A stretch of DNA of 57,954 bases from Pseudomonadota bacterium (GCA_021800795.1 JAJYYO010000005.1:1-57954); one strand, 5' to 3'; shown: positions 34,019 to 44,336, counted from the stretch's first letter. Notes: generated by a model from the letters alone, not told the origin. Translations and numbers: made by a program.

Positions 34019-34150
34019 TAATAGTATCAAAGGGGCAAGTATCAAAGGGGCCGCTTCCCTTTTGGCATCTAATAGTTGTGATGTTGCGGGGTCATACATT
34101 TGCAGTAATCGGGGACTAACCACGATTTCTGCTGCTTGCTCACCACCAAC

Positions 34151-34471
34151 CTAAACCAGCACATCCAGTCCGTTGCGCTCGACGATGTTCAGCAGTTTGA
34201 GTGCGATGCCGCTTGGTTTTTTCTCGCCAATTTCCCACTTCTGAACAGTTGATACGCTGGTGTTCAGGTAAGCGGCAAATACGGCCTGACTGATTTTGGC
34301 TTTTTCGCGCAAGCTTTTTATTTCCGTTGGCTGCATGACGTGCACGGGTAGAAGGCAAAGTTTGTCAAACTCGCGCATCGTCACATCAGCAATCGTGCCG
34401 GATTTATGCAGCCCGCTAGCGGTTTGATGCACCGCATCGAGGATTTTACTTCTCATTTTCGCAAATCTCAT
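34151..34471 (-). CDS. HTH (XRE/HigA/NadS-like) antitoxin-type regulator, no toxin seen
   Basis: 106 residues. A C-terminal Cro/C1-type HTH (about 50-95, LREKAKISQAVFAAYLNTSVSTVQ then KWEIGEKKPSG) with the NadS/HigA-like ending LKLLNIVERNGLDVL. Members usually pair with an upstream RelE-like toxin. Here the upstream gene is a PIN toxin that already has its own Phd antitoxin, so this gene is an orphan or a retired module. The start at 34471 is the longest possible; ATG at 34456 is an alternative, and neither has a strong ribosome-binding site. Confidence 0.8.
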   Translation of the reverse strand: MRFAKMRSKILDAVHQTASGLHKSGTIADVTMREFDKLCLLPVHVMQPTEIKSLREKAKISQAVFAAYLNTSVSTVQKWEIGEKKPSGIALKLLNIVERNGLDVLV

Positions 34472-34517
34472 TCAACTTATTTTCAGCAGCAACAAACTAC
34501 GGTTTTCCACGAATACA

Positions 34518-34904
34518 TCATACCTCTCGCACCCCTTCCCCATACTTTGCCACTAGCTTATCCGCTGTCAGCAACAGCAAGCCTTCAACTCGTGCCTGTG
34601 CGATCAGGATGCGGTCAAACGGATCTTTGTGAATCGTAGGCAATTCGCTCACCGCGACAGCATGCTCACCGGTCACAGAGAGCTCACGATACCCGCTGAC
34701 CGATAACATGCGCCATAAACGGCGCGAATCAACCTTGAAATCGGGACGATCAAGCGCATTTTTGATGGTAATTTCCCACAGGCTGGCCGAACTGAAGACG
34801 AGCTGATTGGCCGGATCGAGCAGCAAATCCCGTGCTTTGTCCGACAGACATCCAGGCTCACTTGCGGCCCACAGCAACAAATGGGTATCGAGCAGCAAAT
34901 TCAC
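34518..34904 (-). CDS. PIN-domain toxin (VapC/PilT N-terminal type)
   Basis: 128 residues. PIN RNase fold with the acidic active-site residues: Asp6 in LLLDTHLLLW, Glu in SLWEITIK (about 44) and Asp in KDPFDRILIAQA (about 93-97) followed by a late Asp in LLTADKLV. VapC-like toxins cut tRNA or rRNA. The start overlaps the antitoxin stop by ATGA, the usual coupling. It is a complete-looking type II module with the Phd protein upstream. Confidence 0.9.
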   Translation of the reverse strand: MNLLLDTHLLLWAASEPGCLSDKARDLLLDPANQLVFSSASLWEITIKNALDRPDFKVDSRRLWRMLSVSGYRELSVTGEHAVAVSELPTIHKDPFDRILIAQARVEGLLLLTADKLVAKYGEGVREV

Positions 34905-35143
34905 GCAATCTTGCCTTCAAACAAACCCTCAATTTCGGTGCCAGCCATCTGGTCAAAATCGTCCGGTACATGAAACTCCCCGGTCATAAACCCCAGGCGA
35001 CTGGAAACTTCCGCTTTATCCAGCGGAATCACTTTGACCATCGGCTTGCCTGCCTTGGCAATGATAAAGGCTTCACCCTGCGCCGCCTGCTCTACCAGAC
35101 GGGATAGCTGAGTTTTGGCATCGTGAATATTGACAGTCAACAT
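34901..35143 (-). CDS. Phd/YefM-type antitoxin of the PIN toxin
   Basis: 80 residues. N-terminal MLTVNIHDAKTQLSRLVEQAAQG and the strand-rich FIIAKAGKPMVKVIPL form the Phd/YefM DNA-binding fold. The C-terminal GEFHVPDDFDQM is the toxin-blocking tail. It precedes and overlaps the PIN toxin gene. A shortened copy of this gene is part of the chimeric ORF at 33459. An inverted repeat at 35159-35176 upstream is the likely autorepression site. Confidence 0.9.
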   Translation of the reverse strand: MLTVNIHDAKTQLSRLVEQAAQGEAFIIAKAGKPMVKVIPLDKAEVSSRLGFMTGEFHVPDDFDQMAGTEIEGLFEGKIA

Positions 35144-35158
35144 AGCAACATCCGAATG

Positions 35159-35176
35159 AACTAATAACGGTTAGTT
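35159..35176. promoter_or_regulatory. Operator candidate of the PIN/Phd module
   Basis: AACTAA-N6-TTAGTT, just upstream of the antitoxin start and just after the end of ettA. The position fits the antitoxin's own operator. A promoter near TAAACT is possible but not convincing. Confidence 0.4.
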
Positions 35177-35194
35177 TACATTAAAAATTGCGCA

Positions 35195-36859
35195 CTATCT
35201 ACTAATCGGCTTATATCTGATGCGCTTGGGTTTCGCGCCTTCCTCGCCCAGACGCTTGCGCTTGTCCGCTTCGTATTCCTGATAGTTGCCGTCGAAGAAA
35301 GTCCATTTGGAATCGCCTTCGCATGCCAGGATGTGCGTCGCGATGCGGTCGAGGAACCAGCGATCATGGGAGATCACGGTCACGCAACCGGCGAATTCGA
35401 GCAGCGCATCTTCCAGCGCGCGCAAGGTTTCCACATCCAGATCGTTGGAGGGTTCGTCCAGCAGCAGCACGTTGCCGCCTGAAATCAGCGTCTGCGCCAG
35501 GTGCAGGCGTCCGCGCTCTCCGCCGGAGAGCTGGCCGACCAGCTTGCCCTGATCACCGCCCTTGAAGTTGAAGCGGCCGATGTAGGCGCGCGCCGGGGTT
35601 TCATATTTTCCGACAGTGAGAATTTCATTGCCGCCCGAGATCGCATCGAACACCGTCTTGTCGTTATCCAGCGAGTCGCGCGCCTGATCGACGTGTGCGA
35701 TCTTGACGGTGGAACCGATCTTCACCGTGCCGGAATCGGGCTGCTCTTTGCCCGTGATCATGCGGAACAGCGTCGATTTACCCGCGCCGTTCGGACCGAT
35801 GATGCCGACGATGGCGCCGGGGGGAATCTTGAAACTCAGGTTATCGATCAGCAGCCGGTCGCCATAGGCCTTGGAAACATTCTCGAACTCGATGACTTCG
35901 TTGCCCAGCCGTTCGCCGACTGGGATGAAGATTTCCTGCGTCTCGTTGCGCTTCTGGTGTTCCTGCGAATTGAGTTCCTCGAAGCGGGCGATACGCGCCT
36001 TGGATTTCGCCTGACGCCCCTTCGGGTTCTGACGCACCCATTCCAGTTCCTGCTTCATCGCCTTCGCATGCGCGTCGATCTGTTTGCTTTCCTGCTCCAG
36101 TCGCGCGCTCTTCTGCTCCAGCCAGCTGGAATAATTGCCCTTCCACGGGATGCCGTGACCGCGATCCAGTTCGAGTATCCATTCGGCGGCGTTATCCAGG
36201 AAGTAGCGATCATGGGTGACGGCCACCACGGTGCCGGGGAAGCGCACCAGGAATTGTTCCAGCCATTCCACCGATTCCGCATCCAGATGGTTGGTCGGCT
36301 CGTCCAGCAGCAGCATGTCCGGCTTGTCCAGCAACAGCTTACAAAGGGCGACGCGGCGCTTCTCACCGCCCGACAGATTCCTGATCACCGCATCCCATTC
36401 CGGCAGACGCAGCGCATCGGCTGCGATTTCCATCAACTGATCGGAACCTGAGCCCGCAGCGGCGATGATGCCTTCCAGACGCGCCTGTTCGGCGGCGAGC
36501 GCGTCGAAATCCGCATCTTCCTCGGCATAGGCGGCATACACCTCGTCCAGTTTCTGCTGCGCCTGCATCACTTCGCCCAGCGCTTCTTCCACTTCCTGAC
36601 GCACGGTATTATCAGGATTGAGTTGCGGCTCCTGCGCCAGATAGCCGATGCGGATGTTCGGCAGATGTTGCACTTCGCCTTCGTATTCCTTGTCCACGCC
36701 CGCCATGATGCGCAGCACGGTGGATTTACCGGAACCGTTCAGACCCAGCAGGCCGATCTTGGCGCCGGGGAAAAAGCTCAAGGAAATATCCTTGATGATC
36801 TGACGCTTCGGGGGGACGATTTTGCTCACGCGGAGCATAGACATTACATATTGAGCCAT
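35195..36859 (-). CDS. ettA: Energy-dependent translational throttle protein EttA (ABC-F)
   Basis: 554 residues, matching the 555 of E. coli EttA. Two ABC modules with Walker A GLNGSGKST and GPNGAGKST, signature LSGGE(K/R)RR and LSGGERGRL, and Walker B LLLDEPTNHLD and LLLDEPSNDLD. The arm and linker between them (RQNPKGRQAKSKARIARFEE) are EttA-like, contacting the ribosomal E site to gate the first peptide bond by the ADP/ATP ratio. The ATG at 36859 begins MAQYVMSMLRVSK. Its last 25 codons are duplicated, diverged, at 33482-33560, which makes the gene end a possible integration point. Confidence 0.95.
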   Translation of the reverse strand: MAQYVMSMLRVSKIVPPKRQIIKDISLSFFPGAKIGLLGLNGSGKSTVLRIMAGVDKEYEGEVQHLPNIRIGYLAQEPQLNPDNTVRQEVEEALGEVMQAQQKLDEVYAAYAEEDADFDALAAEQARLEGIIAAAGSGSDQLMEIAADALRLPEWDAVIRNLSGGEKRRVALCKLLLDKPDMLLLDEPTNHLDAESVEWLEQFLVRFPGTVVAVTHDRYFLDNAAEWILELDRGHGIPWKGNYSSWLEQKSARLEQESKQIDAHAKAMKQELEWVRQNPKGRQAKSKARIARFEELNSQEHQKRNETQEIFIPVGERLGNEVIEFENVSKAYGDRLLIDNLSFKIPPGAIVGIIGPNGAGKSTLFRMITGKEQPDSGTVKIGSTVKIAHVDQARDSLDNDKTVFDAISGGNEILTVGKYETPARAYIGRFNFKGGDQGKLVGQLSGGERGRLHLAQTLISGGNVLLLDEPSNDLDVETLRALEDALLEFAGCVTVISHDRWFLDRIATHILACEGDSKWTFFDGNYQEYEADKRKRLGEEGAKPKRIRYKPISR

Positions 36860-36919
36860 GATTGTTCTGTTGTGCGATTTTGGAAAGCGCATAGCTTACC
36901 GCAATCGGCCACCTAAAAA

Positions 36920-39565
36920 CTACTGCGCCGTGTTGCCTGGCGCATTACTCCGTCCCATTTTACGCACCAGCGCCTTGCGCAGCTCCTCCAGCAGCAGCAT
37001 GCCGGGCATGAACAGCATGATATACAGCCATACTTCGATGCCTATCGGCGCGGTACCGAACAGCGCGTTGCCCCACGGTGTGTAATCGATCAGCAGCAAC
37101 AGCGACAGCTCAAAAACAATCCCGTAGATGATCATGCCGTTGCTGCGCAGACTGCGGCTGAACGCCGACAGGCTGGGATGCCGGCACAGAAAGATATTGA
37201 CCACCTGCATCGCGATGATCGCCGACAGGCATGCCGTGGTGGCCTGCAGGTAGAGATTTTCATGAATACCCGGCGGGCTGCCGAACCGCCAGCCGCCGCC
37301 GTTCAGCACGAAGAAATAGGCGGACATCGCGGCTGCCGCTTCCATCGGACCTAAAAACAGGTATATGCGCATCATCATCCACCGGTTGAGCATGTGTTCA
37401 TTCAGCCGGCGCGGAGGGCGTTTCATGGTGTCCGGGTCGGGTTTTTCGGCGCCGAGCGCCAAGGCTGGCAGGGTATCGGTGCCCAGATCGATCGCCAGAA
37501 TCTGGATCACCGTGAGCGGCAGCGGAATGCGGAACAGCACGAAAGCCAGATAGGGCACGAGTTCCGCTACATTGTGGGTCAGAATGTAGACGAGAAACTT
37601 GCGCAGATTGTCGTATACCGCACGCCCTTCCTCGATGGCGGTGACGATGGAGGCGAAATTGTCGTCCAGCAGGATGATGTCTGCCGCCTCTTTGGCGACA
37701 TCGGTGCCGCTGATGCCCATCGCGATTCCGACATCGGCGCATTTCAATGCAGGCGCATCATTCACCCCGTCGCCTGTCACCGCGACGACTTCACCACGGC
37801 GCTGCAACGCCTGCACGATGCGCATCTTCTGGTCGGCAGCAATCCGGGCAAAAATCAGCTCGGGTTCATCGAGCAGCAATTGCAGATCGGTATCCGACAT
37901 CTGGCGCAGACGTTCGCCGATCACCGCCAGCGGATTTTGTGCCAGCCCGATTTCGCGTGCCAGCGCACAGGCGGTATGCGGATGATCGCCGGTGACCATG
38001 ATCACGCGTATGCCGGCTTCGCGGCAGATGCGAATCGCCTCGGGAACGGCCTCACGCGGCGGATCTCGCAAGCCGACGAGGCCTGCAAAAATCAGCTCCG
38101 TCTCACGCTCAGAGGTATTTTCCGGCAGGTTGCGATAAGCCAGCGCCAGCACGCGCAGCCCCTGCTCGGCCATTTGCTCCTGAACACCTAACAGACTCTT
38201 TCTGCCGGCTTCGTCGAGCGGAATTACAACGCCTCCTGACCATACTGCACTGCACAGCGGCAATACGGATTCCGCCGCCCCCTTACAATACAGTTGCGGC
38301 CCGTCGGGTGTTTTGCAAACCACCGACATGCGGCGGCGCTCGGTATCGAACGATATTTCGTCCAGACGCTTAAATTCATCGCCGCCGGACGGCACGCTCT
38401 CCCGCAAAGCCACTTCCATCGGGTCGCCCAGCCACTGCTGCCCTGCACGATGCAGGTCGTGGCAACAGCGCATCACGTCCAGCATCGGCTGCGCTGCCGC
38501 CAGGGAATCCGGCGATTGCAGCCCGCCCGAATGAAACACCTCCCGGATGCTCATCCTGTTCTGCGTGAGCGTACCGGTCTTGTCGCTGCATATCACGCTG
38601 GCCGCACCGAGCGTCTCCACCGCAGGAAAATGACGCACCAGGGCATTCTTCTTCGCCATGCGCTGGGTTGCCATGGCGAACGACAGCGTGACGGTGGGCA
38701 GCAGCCCTTCCGGCACGTTGGCGATGATGATGCCGATAGCAAAGATCAGGTTGTCCCAGAAAGACAGACCGATCAGCCGGCCTATGAAGAAGAACACCAC
38801 GCCCAGCAGGATGGCGGACAACGCCACCAGTCTCGACAGGTGCATGATCTCCTTTTGCAGCGGGGATGGCGGCTCAGTGACCACCTGCGTCAGGCGCGCG
38901 ATATTGCCGAACTCGGTATGCATGCCTATGGCATATACCATGGCGCGCGCCTCGCCCGAGATCAGCGAAGTGCCGGCATGCAGAATGTCGCGCCGACGCG
39001 AGTGCGGCGCTTCGGGTGAAGCAGCGGCATCCCGCGACTGCGGCCGCGATTCACCGGTCAGATTGGCCGTGTTGACGCGCACCCCGAACGCCTCGATCAG
39101 ACGGCAATCGGCGGGCACATCGTCGCCTGCCGCAAGCAGCACCACGTCTCCCGGCACCAGATCAACCACCGGCATTTGCACTGGGCGACCGTCGCGCAGC
39201 GCAGTGGTGTGACGTGGCAGCAGACTGGCCAATGCTGCCAGCGCCTTTTCCGCGCGATATTCCTGCCAGAATGAAAACAGGCCATTGATCAGAATCACAC
39301 CCAGCACTGCATAACCCAATCTGTCCATGCCCTGGCCCGGCATTCGCCACTCGGCAAAGAAGGCCAGAGCTGCGGCCAGCCACAGAATCAGCGCGAAGAA
39401 ATGAGTGAATTCCCTGAAAAACCTGCCCGCCATGGACTGCCCGGCGATCTTCTCGATCCGGTTGGCTCCATATCTGGCCTGACGCCGCATAGCCTCCGCC
39501 TGCGTCAACCCCTCTGCCGTACTGTGCAGATGCGCGTACAGTTTTTCGAGCGCGTGCGAATTCAC
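36920..39565 (-). CDS. P2-type cation-transporting ATPase
   Basis: 881 residues. Actuator motif LTGES, phosphorylation site CSDKTGTLT (Asp), hinge VTGDGVNDAPALK and about ten membrane helices. M4 has PEGLLPTVT, M5 NVAELVPYL and M6 AIDLGTDTLPALAL, with ALGAEKPDPDTMKRPPR in the cytosol, the pattern of Ca2+/Na+,K+-ATPase-like P2 pumps. The pump moves a cation across the inner membrane using ATP. Ca2+, Mg2+ or Na+ is plausible and sequence cannot settle it. The C-terminus is standard. It is separated from ettA by 60 bases on the same strand. Confidence 0.9.
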   Translation of the reverse strand: MNSHALEKLYAHLHSTAEGLTQAEAMRRQARYGANRIEKIAGQSMAGRFFREFTHFFALILWLAAALAFFAEWRMPGQGMDRLGYAVLGVILINGLFSFWQEYRAEKALAALASLLPRHTTALRDGRPVQMPVVDLVPGDVVLLAAGDDVPADCRLIEAFGVRVNTANLTGESRPQSRDAAASPEAPHSRRRDILHAGTSLISGEARAMVYAIGMHTEFGNIARLTQVVTEPPSPLQKEIMHLSRLVALSAILLGVVFFFIGRLIGLSFWDNLIFAIGIIIANVPEGLLPTVTLSFAMATQRMAKKNALVRHFPAVETLGAASVICSDKTGTLTQNRMSIREVFHSGGLQSPDSLAAAQPMLDVMRCCHDLHRAGQQWLGDPMEVALRESVPSGGDEFKRLDEISFDTERRRMSVVCKTPDGPQLYCKGAAESVLPLCSAVWSGGVVIPLDEAGRKSLLGVQEQMAEQGLRVLALAYRNLPENTSERETELIFAGLVGLRDPPREAVPEAIRICREAGIRVIMVTGDHPHTACALAREIGLAQNPLAVIGERLRQMSDTDLQLLLDEPELIFARIAADQKMRIVQALQRRGEVVAVTGDGVNDAPALKCADVGIAMGISGTDVAKEAADIILLDDNFASIVTAIEEGRAVYDNLRKFLVYILTHNVAELVPYLAFVLFRIPLPLTVIQILAIDLGTDTLPALALGAEKPDPDTMKRPPRRLNEHMLNRWMMMRIYLFLGPMEAAAAMSAYFFVLNGGGWRFGSPPGIHENLYLQATTACLSAIIAMQVVNIFLCRHPSLSAFSRSLRSNGMIIYGIVFELSLLLLIDYTPWGNALFGTAPIGIEVWLYIMLFMPGMLLLEELRKALVRKMGRSNAPGNTAQ

Positions 39566-39633
39566 GATTTCCAGTCCGAAATGTCGTTATTAAACCGTTA
39601 AAAATCAGATTATTACTCAATCGCAGCGCCTGC

Positions 39634-42009
39634 TCACCCCTCCTTTAACAGCTCATCAAAAATCTCTATCGGCACGGGCTTGCCAAACAGATATCCCTGA
39701 TAATGGGTGCAGCCGTTGTCCAGGATGATTTGTCGCTGCTGTCGGGTTTCCACGCCTTCGGCAATGATGTCCATTTTCAGGCTTTTCGCCATCGCAATGA
39801 TGGTGTGCACAATCGCATTGTCGCTGTCGTTGGTGGCAATATCGCGCACGAACGACTGGTCGATCTTGATCTGATCGAGCGGCAGGCGTTTGAGGTACTG
39901 CAAGGATGAATAGCCGGTGCCGAAATCGTCCATGGAAAACAGGATGCCGATTTCCTTCAGGACATTCATGTTGGCAATGGTCTCTTCGATATTGTCCAGC
40001 AACAGGCTTTCTGTCAGTTCCAGTTTTAGGCGCGTCGGGTTGATTTCATGGCGCTGCACGACAGCCAACACCTGCGAGACAAAATCGGGCTGCCGAAACT
40101 GCTGGGAGCTGACATTGACTGAAAGCACCAGATCGCGGGTCAATTCCGCCCGCATCCATTCCCTAAGTTGCGCGCAAGCCGTCTCCAGCACCCATTGCCC
40201 GATGGGCACGATCAGCCCGGTTTCTTCCGCCAGACGGATAAACTCGGCCGGATACACCAGACCGCGTTCAGGATGCAGCCAGCGGATCAGCGCCTCCGCC
40301 CCCAGCGGTTTGCGCGCGCTGTCCATCTGAATCTGGTAATAAAGCTGAAACTGCTGATTTTCAAGCGCTGCGGCCAGTTCGTTTTCGAGCGCGGCACGCG
40401 CATTGACGGCTTCCTGCATCTGCGGGTCGAAGAAGCGCAACGTGTTGCGACCGCTCAGCTTGGCCTGATACATGGCAATATCGGCCTGCTTGAGCAGCTC
40501 ATCCTGTTGATGGTGATTGAACAGCACGGCGCCGATGCTGGGTGTGCTGCGGCAGCTGTGCTCCGCCAGATGAAAAGGTTTGTTGAACACGGACAGAATT
40601 TTATCCCCGACGATTTGCGTCTGTGCCGCCGCCACCAGAGCCTGTTCACTCAAACCTTCGAGCATCACCACAAACTCGTCGCCGCCCAGACGCGCCACGG
40701 TGTCGCTTTTGCGCACACAGGTTTCAAGCCGCCTCGCTGCCTGCTGCAACAGCAGGTCGCCCACCTTGTGCCCCGAAGTGTCGTTGAGTGTTCTGAAATT
40801 ATCCAGATCAAGAAACAGCAGCGCCCCTCCCGTTCCATTGCGCGCACCAAAAACCAGCGCATGTTCCAGCCTGTCCAGCAGCAAGCGCCGGTTGGGCAAT
40901 CCCGTGAGCTGGTCATGGTAAGCCAGATGCCTGATTTTTTCTTCCGCCGCCTTGCGGTCGGAGATATCGATGTGCGATCCGACATAATGCGTGACGACCC
41001 CGTCCGACGCCGCGACGGCAGAAACGGTCAGCAGTTTCGGATAAATCTTGCCGTTCTTTCTTCTGTTCCAGATTTCTCCCCGCCATGTACCGGTATTCTG
41101 AATACTCTCCCACATCGCACGATAGAAATCCGCATCGTGGCGACCCGATTTCAACAGGCGCGGCGTCTGCCCCACCGCCTCCTCCGAGGTATAGCCTGTC
41201 GTATCGGTAAATGCCTGATTGACCCGCAGGATCACGCAGTCGGCATCGGTAATCATGGTGGATTCCTGAGACTCGACGGCGGCGGCGATGCGCAGTTCAT
41301 TTTCAGCCAGTTTGCGTTCGGTAATATCACGAGCGTTGCAAAACAGGCCGATGATTTCTCCGTTCTCATTGCGTACCGGGCAGACCCTGTTGTCGACCCA
41401 GAGCGGATTGCCGTTGCTGTCCAGCTTTTCCTGGATCTCCCGGATGGCCGTACCGGAGGCGTATACCTGTTTTTCCAGCCGGTAGTTAAGGTCGGCGTAC
41501 TCCTCCGGGAAAACATCGTAATCTGTTTTTCCTATAAAATCATATTGTTGCGCAGATCTTCCGGCAAGAGCCGCCAGTGACTGGCTGGCGCCGGTCAGCA
41601 CATGATGGCGATCCTTGAAACAAATATAATCTCCGGTGTTTTCCATCATGGCTCTGAAACTGGCAGCCTGCCCGTCTACCTCAAACTCAAGATTCCTGGC
41701 ATCCTCAAGATACAAATCGAGGATCAGCCCCGGGTCGCCCGGCTGTTTGTTGTAATGCCCCCTGACGCAGCGGATACGGCTGTTTTCCTGCCTGAGACGC
41801 ATGTTAAATTCGCCCGAACTCGAATTATTCACAGCCGAAAACAAGACCTCTGCAATATCCTGATCGTCCGCATGAATCCGGCTCCTGAAGGATACCCTGC
41901 CTGCGAGAAAGTCGTCAGGCTGATAACCCAGCAGCGGCTCAACGTCCCCCGTGACGGACAGCACCGTCACGGAGTCACTCAGCGACAGGCGAATACAGGT
42001 TTCCGGCAT
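39634..42009 (-). CDS. Soluble PAS-PAS-PAS-GGDEF-EAL protein
   Basis: 791 residues with no clear membrane segment. Three PAS-type regions lie in about 10-340 (first weak; the second with FKDRHHVLTGAS, the third with GYTSEEAVGQTPRLL), followed by GGDEF with RLGGDEFVVML (about 440) and EAL with GAEALIRW (about 570) and DDFGTGYSSL (about 700). Both c-di-GMP active sites appear intact. It shares its PAS-GGDEF-EAL half closely with the membrane protein at 22455-24350. ATG 42009 has GGGAGC seven bases upstream. The nearby acetate transporter genes are on the other strand. Confidence 0.92.
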   Translation of the reverse strand: MPETCIRLSLSDSVTVLSVTGDVEPLLGYQPDDFLAGRVSFRSRIHADDQDIAEVLFSAVNNSSSGEFNMRLRQENSRIRCVRGHYNKQPGDPGLILDLYLEDARNLEFEVDGQAASFRAMMENTGDYICFKDRHHVLTGASQSLAALAGRSAQQYDFIGKTDYDVFPEEYADLNYRLEKQVYASGTAIREIQEKLDSNGNPLWVDNRVCPVRNENGEIIGLFCNARDITERKLAENELRIAAAVESQESTMITDADCVILRVNQAFTDTTGYTSEEAVGQTPRLLKSGRHDADFYRAMWESIQNTGTWRGEIWNRRKNGKIYPKLLTVSAVAASDGVVTHYVGSHIDISDRKAAEEKIRHLAYHDQLTGLPNRRLLLDRLEHALVFGARNGTGGALLFLDLDNFRTLNDTSGHKVGDLLLQQAARRLETCVRKSDTVARLGGDEFVVMLEGLSEQALVAAAQTQIVGDKILSVFNKPFHLAEHSCRSTPSIGAVLFNHHQQDELLKQADIAMYQAKLSGRNTLRFFDPQMQEAVNARAALENELAAALENQQFQLYYQIQMDSARKPLGAEALIRWLHPERGLVYPAEFIRLAEETGLIVPIGQWVLETACAQLREWMRAELTRDLVLSVNVSSQQFRQPDFVSQVLAVVQRHEINPTRLKLELTESLLLDNIEETIANMNVLKEIGILFSMDDFGTGYSSLQYLKRLPLDQIKIDQSFVRDIATNDSDNAIVHTIIAMAKSLKMDIIAEGVETRQQRQIILDNGCTHYQGYLFGKPVPIEIFDELLKEG

Positions 42010-42303
42010 AACAACGCTCCCTTTTCATACGTAAACGGCAGTGAATGATAATCGATGCCCGCTATAAGCCACGGCAGAATATCTTGCGCCAGCCATGCTG
42101 TCCATGATGTTTCTCCCGGCAACTCGAACAGCATCCGGCCCCGCCATCGGTTTTTACGTTCCTGAATGGAACGGCAAGATTGCGGTACACTACGGGGCGG
42201 CAACAGCCACTCACCGGACTGATAGGCGATAAAGGCATCAATTTGTCGTCGATTGGATTCGATCCATCAGGAAATTCTGAAAACATCAAAAATGGAGGAA
42301 GTC

Positions 42304-42615
42304 ATGTCCGAATTGATTGCAAGCAAGATACAGAAAAATCCGAAGTACCTTCAACTGGTCAAAAAACGCAATACGCTGTCCTGGACACTGTCGGCCATTG
42401 TGTGCGTCATGTATTTCGGTTTTACTTTGATGATCGCGTTTACCCCCGACATCCTCACACAGCCCATTGCGCCTGACAGCGTCATTCCGCTCGGTATGCT
42501 GATGGGCGTTGGCGTAATTTTTGCCTCCTGCGTACTGACCGGCATCTACGTCTTTATCGCGAACCACACCTTCGATCCCATCGTCAACGAAATCGTTCGC
42601 GAGGCGTCCAAATGA
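42304..42615 (+). CDS. yjcH: DUF485 membrane protein (YjcH family)
   Basis: 103 residues, two membrane helices (about 25-50 and 62-88) and the family's [19 protein letters not shown]-terminus. It is nearly always encoded directly before actP and is thought to assist acetate uptake. The start ATG at 42304 has GGAGGA just upstream. The frame opens at 42253 without support. It overlaps actP by ATGA. Confidence 0.9.
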   Translation: MSELIASKIQKNPKYLQLVKKRNTLSWTLSAIVCVMYFGFTLMIAFTPDILTQPIAPDSVIPLGMLMGVGVIFASCVLTGIYVFIANHTFDPIVNEIVREASK

Positions 42616-44318
42616 AAACCATTAAATCCGCTCTGCTGGCAATGTCAGCCTCCGCCTCACTGCTCGCCGCCAACCTGTCCCGCGCCGCCGATGCAGCAGT
42701 CGCAGCCGTCCCCGCCGCTAATCCGCCCCTGAACTGGCACGCCATCGTGATGTTCCTGATCTTCGTCTCCATCACGCTGGTCATCACCTACTGGGCTGCG
42801 ACCCGCACCAAAACGGCGAGCGACTTTTATGCAGCAGGCCGGGGCATCACCGGATTCCAGAACGGCATGGCCATCGCCGGCGACTTCATGTCTGCCGCCT
42901 CGTTTTTAGGCATAGCGGCGCTGGTCTACATGAACGGCTTCTATGGCCTGATCTTTTCGGTGGGCTGGCTGGTCGGCTGGCCGATCATTCTGTTCCTGAT
43001 CGCGGAACGGCTGCGCAATCTCGGCAAGTACACCTACGCCGACGTCGTCTCGTTCCGCCTCAGACAAGGTCCGGTGCGCACCATGGCAGCCATCAGTTCG
43101 CTGATCGTCGTCATCTGGTATCTGATCGGCCAGGCGGTCGGCGCGGGGCAGTTGCTGCATACGCTGGTGCCGCAGATCACCTACCGTGAGTCCATCGTCG
43201 TGGTCGGCGCGTTGATCATCATCTACGTCACCTTCGGCGGCATGAAGGCCACCACCTGGGTGCAGATCATCAAGGCAGGACTGCTGCTGGGCGGCGCGAC
43301 CCTGATGGCGTTCGGCGTGATGGCGCACGAGGGTTTCAGCTTCGCGAAACTGTTCTCCGACGCCGTTGCGATCCATCCCAAGCATCTGGAGATCATGAAG
43401 TCCGTGGTGAAAATCGGTGCGCATGCCAATCCGCTTGAGTCTATCTCACTGGGACTGACGCTGATGCTGGGTACCGCAGGATTGCCGCACATCCTGATGC
43501 GCTTCTTCACTGTCACCGATTCCAAGGCCGCACGCAAGTCGGTGCTCTACGGCACCTGCTTCATCGGTTTTTTCTACATCCTGACCTTCATCATCGGTTT
43601 CGGCGCCATCGTGCTGGTTGCCAACAATCCCGAGTATGTGGCCAACATCAGCAAAAGCGTGCTCGACCTGAAGGGTGGCGCGAACATGCCGGCGGTCTAT
43701 CTGTCACATGCGATCGGCGGTGATCTGTTCCTGGGCTTCATCGCCGCAGTCGCGTTTGCCACGATACTCGCGGTGGTATCGGGCCTGACGCTGGCCGGCG
43801 CATCGGCGCTGTCTCATGACATCTATGCAAACGTGATCATGAAAGGCAAAGCCTCCGAGAAGCAGGAAGTGTGGGTATCGAAGATGAGCGTGATCGGCCT
43901 TGGCGTGCTCGCCGTGCTGCTGGGCTTCGCCTTCGAGAAGCAGAACATCGCATACATCGTCGGTCTCACCTTCTCGATCGCCGCCTGCACCAACTTTCCG
44001 ATCCTGGTTCTGTCCATTTTCTGGCGCGGCCTGACGACGCGCGGTGCAGTAATCGGCGGATATACCGGCATCATCGGTTCCATCGGCCTGCTGATCATTG
44101 GACCTACGGTATGGACCAAGGTGCTCGACATGGGTCCTGCGCTGTTCCCGTATGACTTCCCGACCTTCGTCGTTCTGCCATTGGTGCTTATCGTCGCGTA
44201 TATTGCGTCGGTGACCGACAACAGCGAAAGCGCGAAGAAGGAAAGGGCTGCGTTCGACGCACAAATGATCCGCGCCGAAACCGGCCTGGGTGCAGAAGCA
44301 GGTGCAGTCTCTCACTAA
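42612..44318 (+). CDS. actP: Cation/acetate symporter ActP
   Basis: 568 residues, sodium:solute symporter family, about 13-14 membrane helices after a hydrophobic N-terminal export-like segment ([16 protein letters not shown]). Family features: [20 protein letters not shown] near residue 75, and [15 protein letters not shown] mid-protein. It imports acetate or other short monocarboxylates with a cation, normally followed by acetyl-CoA synthetase, which is not in this window. A clear terminator follows at 44337. Confidence 0.95.
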   Translation: MKTIKSALLAMSASASLLAANLSRAADAAVAAVPAANPPLNWHAIVMFLIFVSITLVITYWAATRTKTASDFYAAGRGITGFQNGMAIAGDFMSAASFLGIAALVYMNGFYGLIFSVGWLVGWPIILFLIAERLRNLGKYTYADVVSFRLRQGPVRTMAAISSLIVVIWYLIGQAVGAGQLLHTLVPQITYRESIVVVGALIIIYVTFGGMKATTWVQIIKAGLLLGGATLMAFGVMAHEGFSFAKLFSDAVAIHPKHLEIMKSVVKIGAHANPLESISLGLTLMLGTAGLPHILMRFFTVTDSKAARKSVLYGTCFIGFFYILTFIIGFGAIVLVANNPEYVANISKSVLDLKGGANMPAVYLSHAIGGDLFLGFIAAVAFATILAVVSGLTLAGASALSHDIYANVIMKGKASEKQEVWVSKMSVIGLGVLAVLLGFAFEKQNIAYIVGLTFSIAACTNFPILVLSIFWRGLTTRGAVIGGYTGIIGSIGLLIIGPTVWTKVLDMGPALFPYDFPTFVVLPLVLIVAYIASVTDNSESAKKERAAFDAQMIRAETGLGAEAGAVSH

Positions 44319-44336
44319 TTTAAAAACTGTATGAAT

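Noticed and set aside
33768..34120. Two ORFs in the multi-hairpin repeat
   Set aside because: Both are explained by palindromic repeat DNA; they have no conserved protein features.
40168..41580. 470-codon open frame on the plus strand opposite the PAS-GGDEF-EAL gene
   Set aside because: Mirror frame of a real gene, with composition typical of antisense frames.
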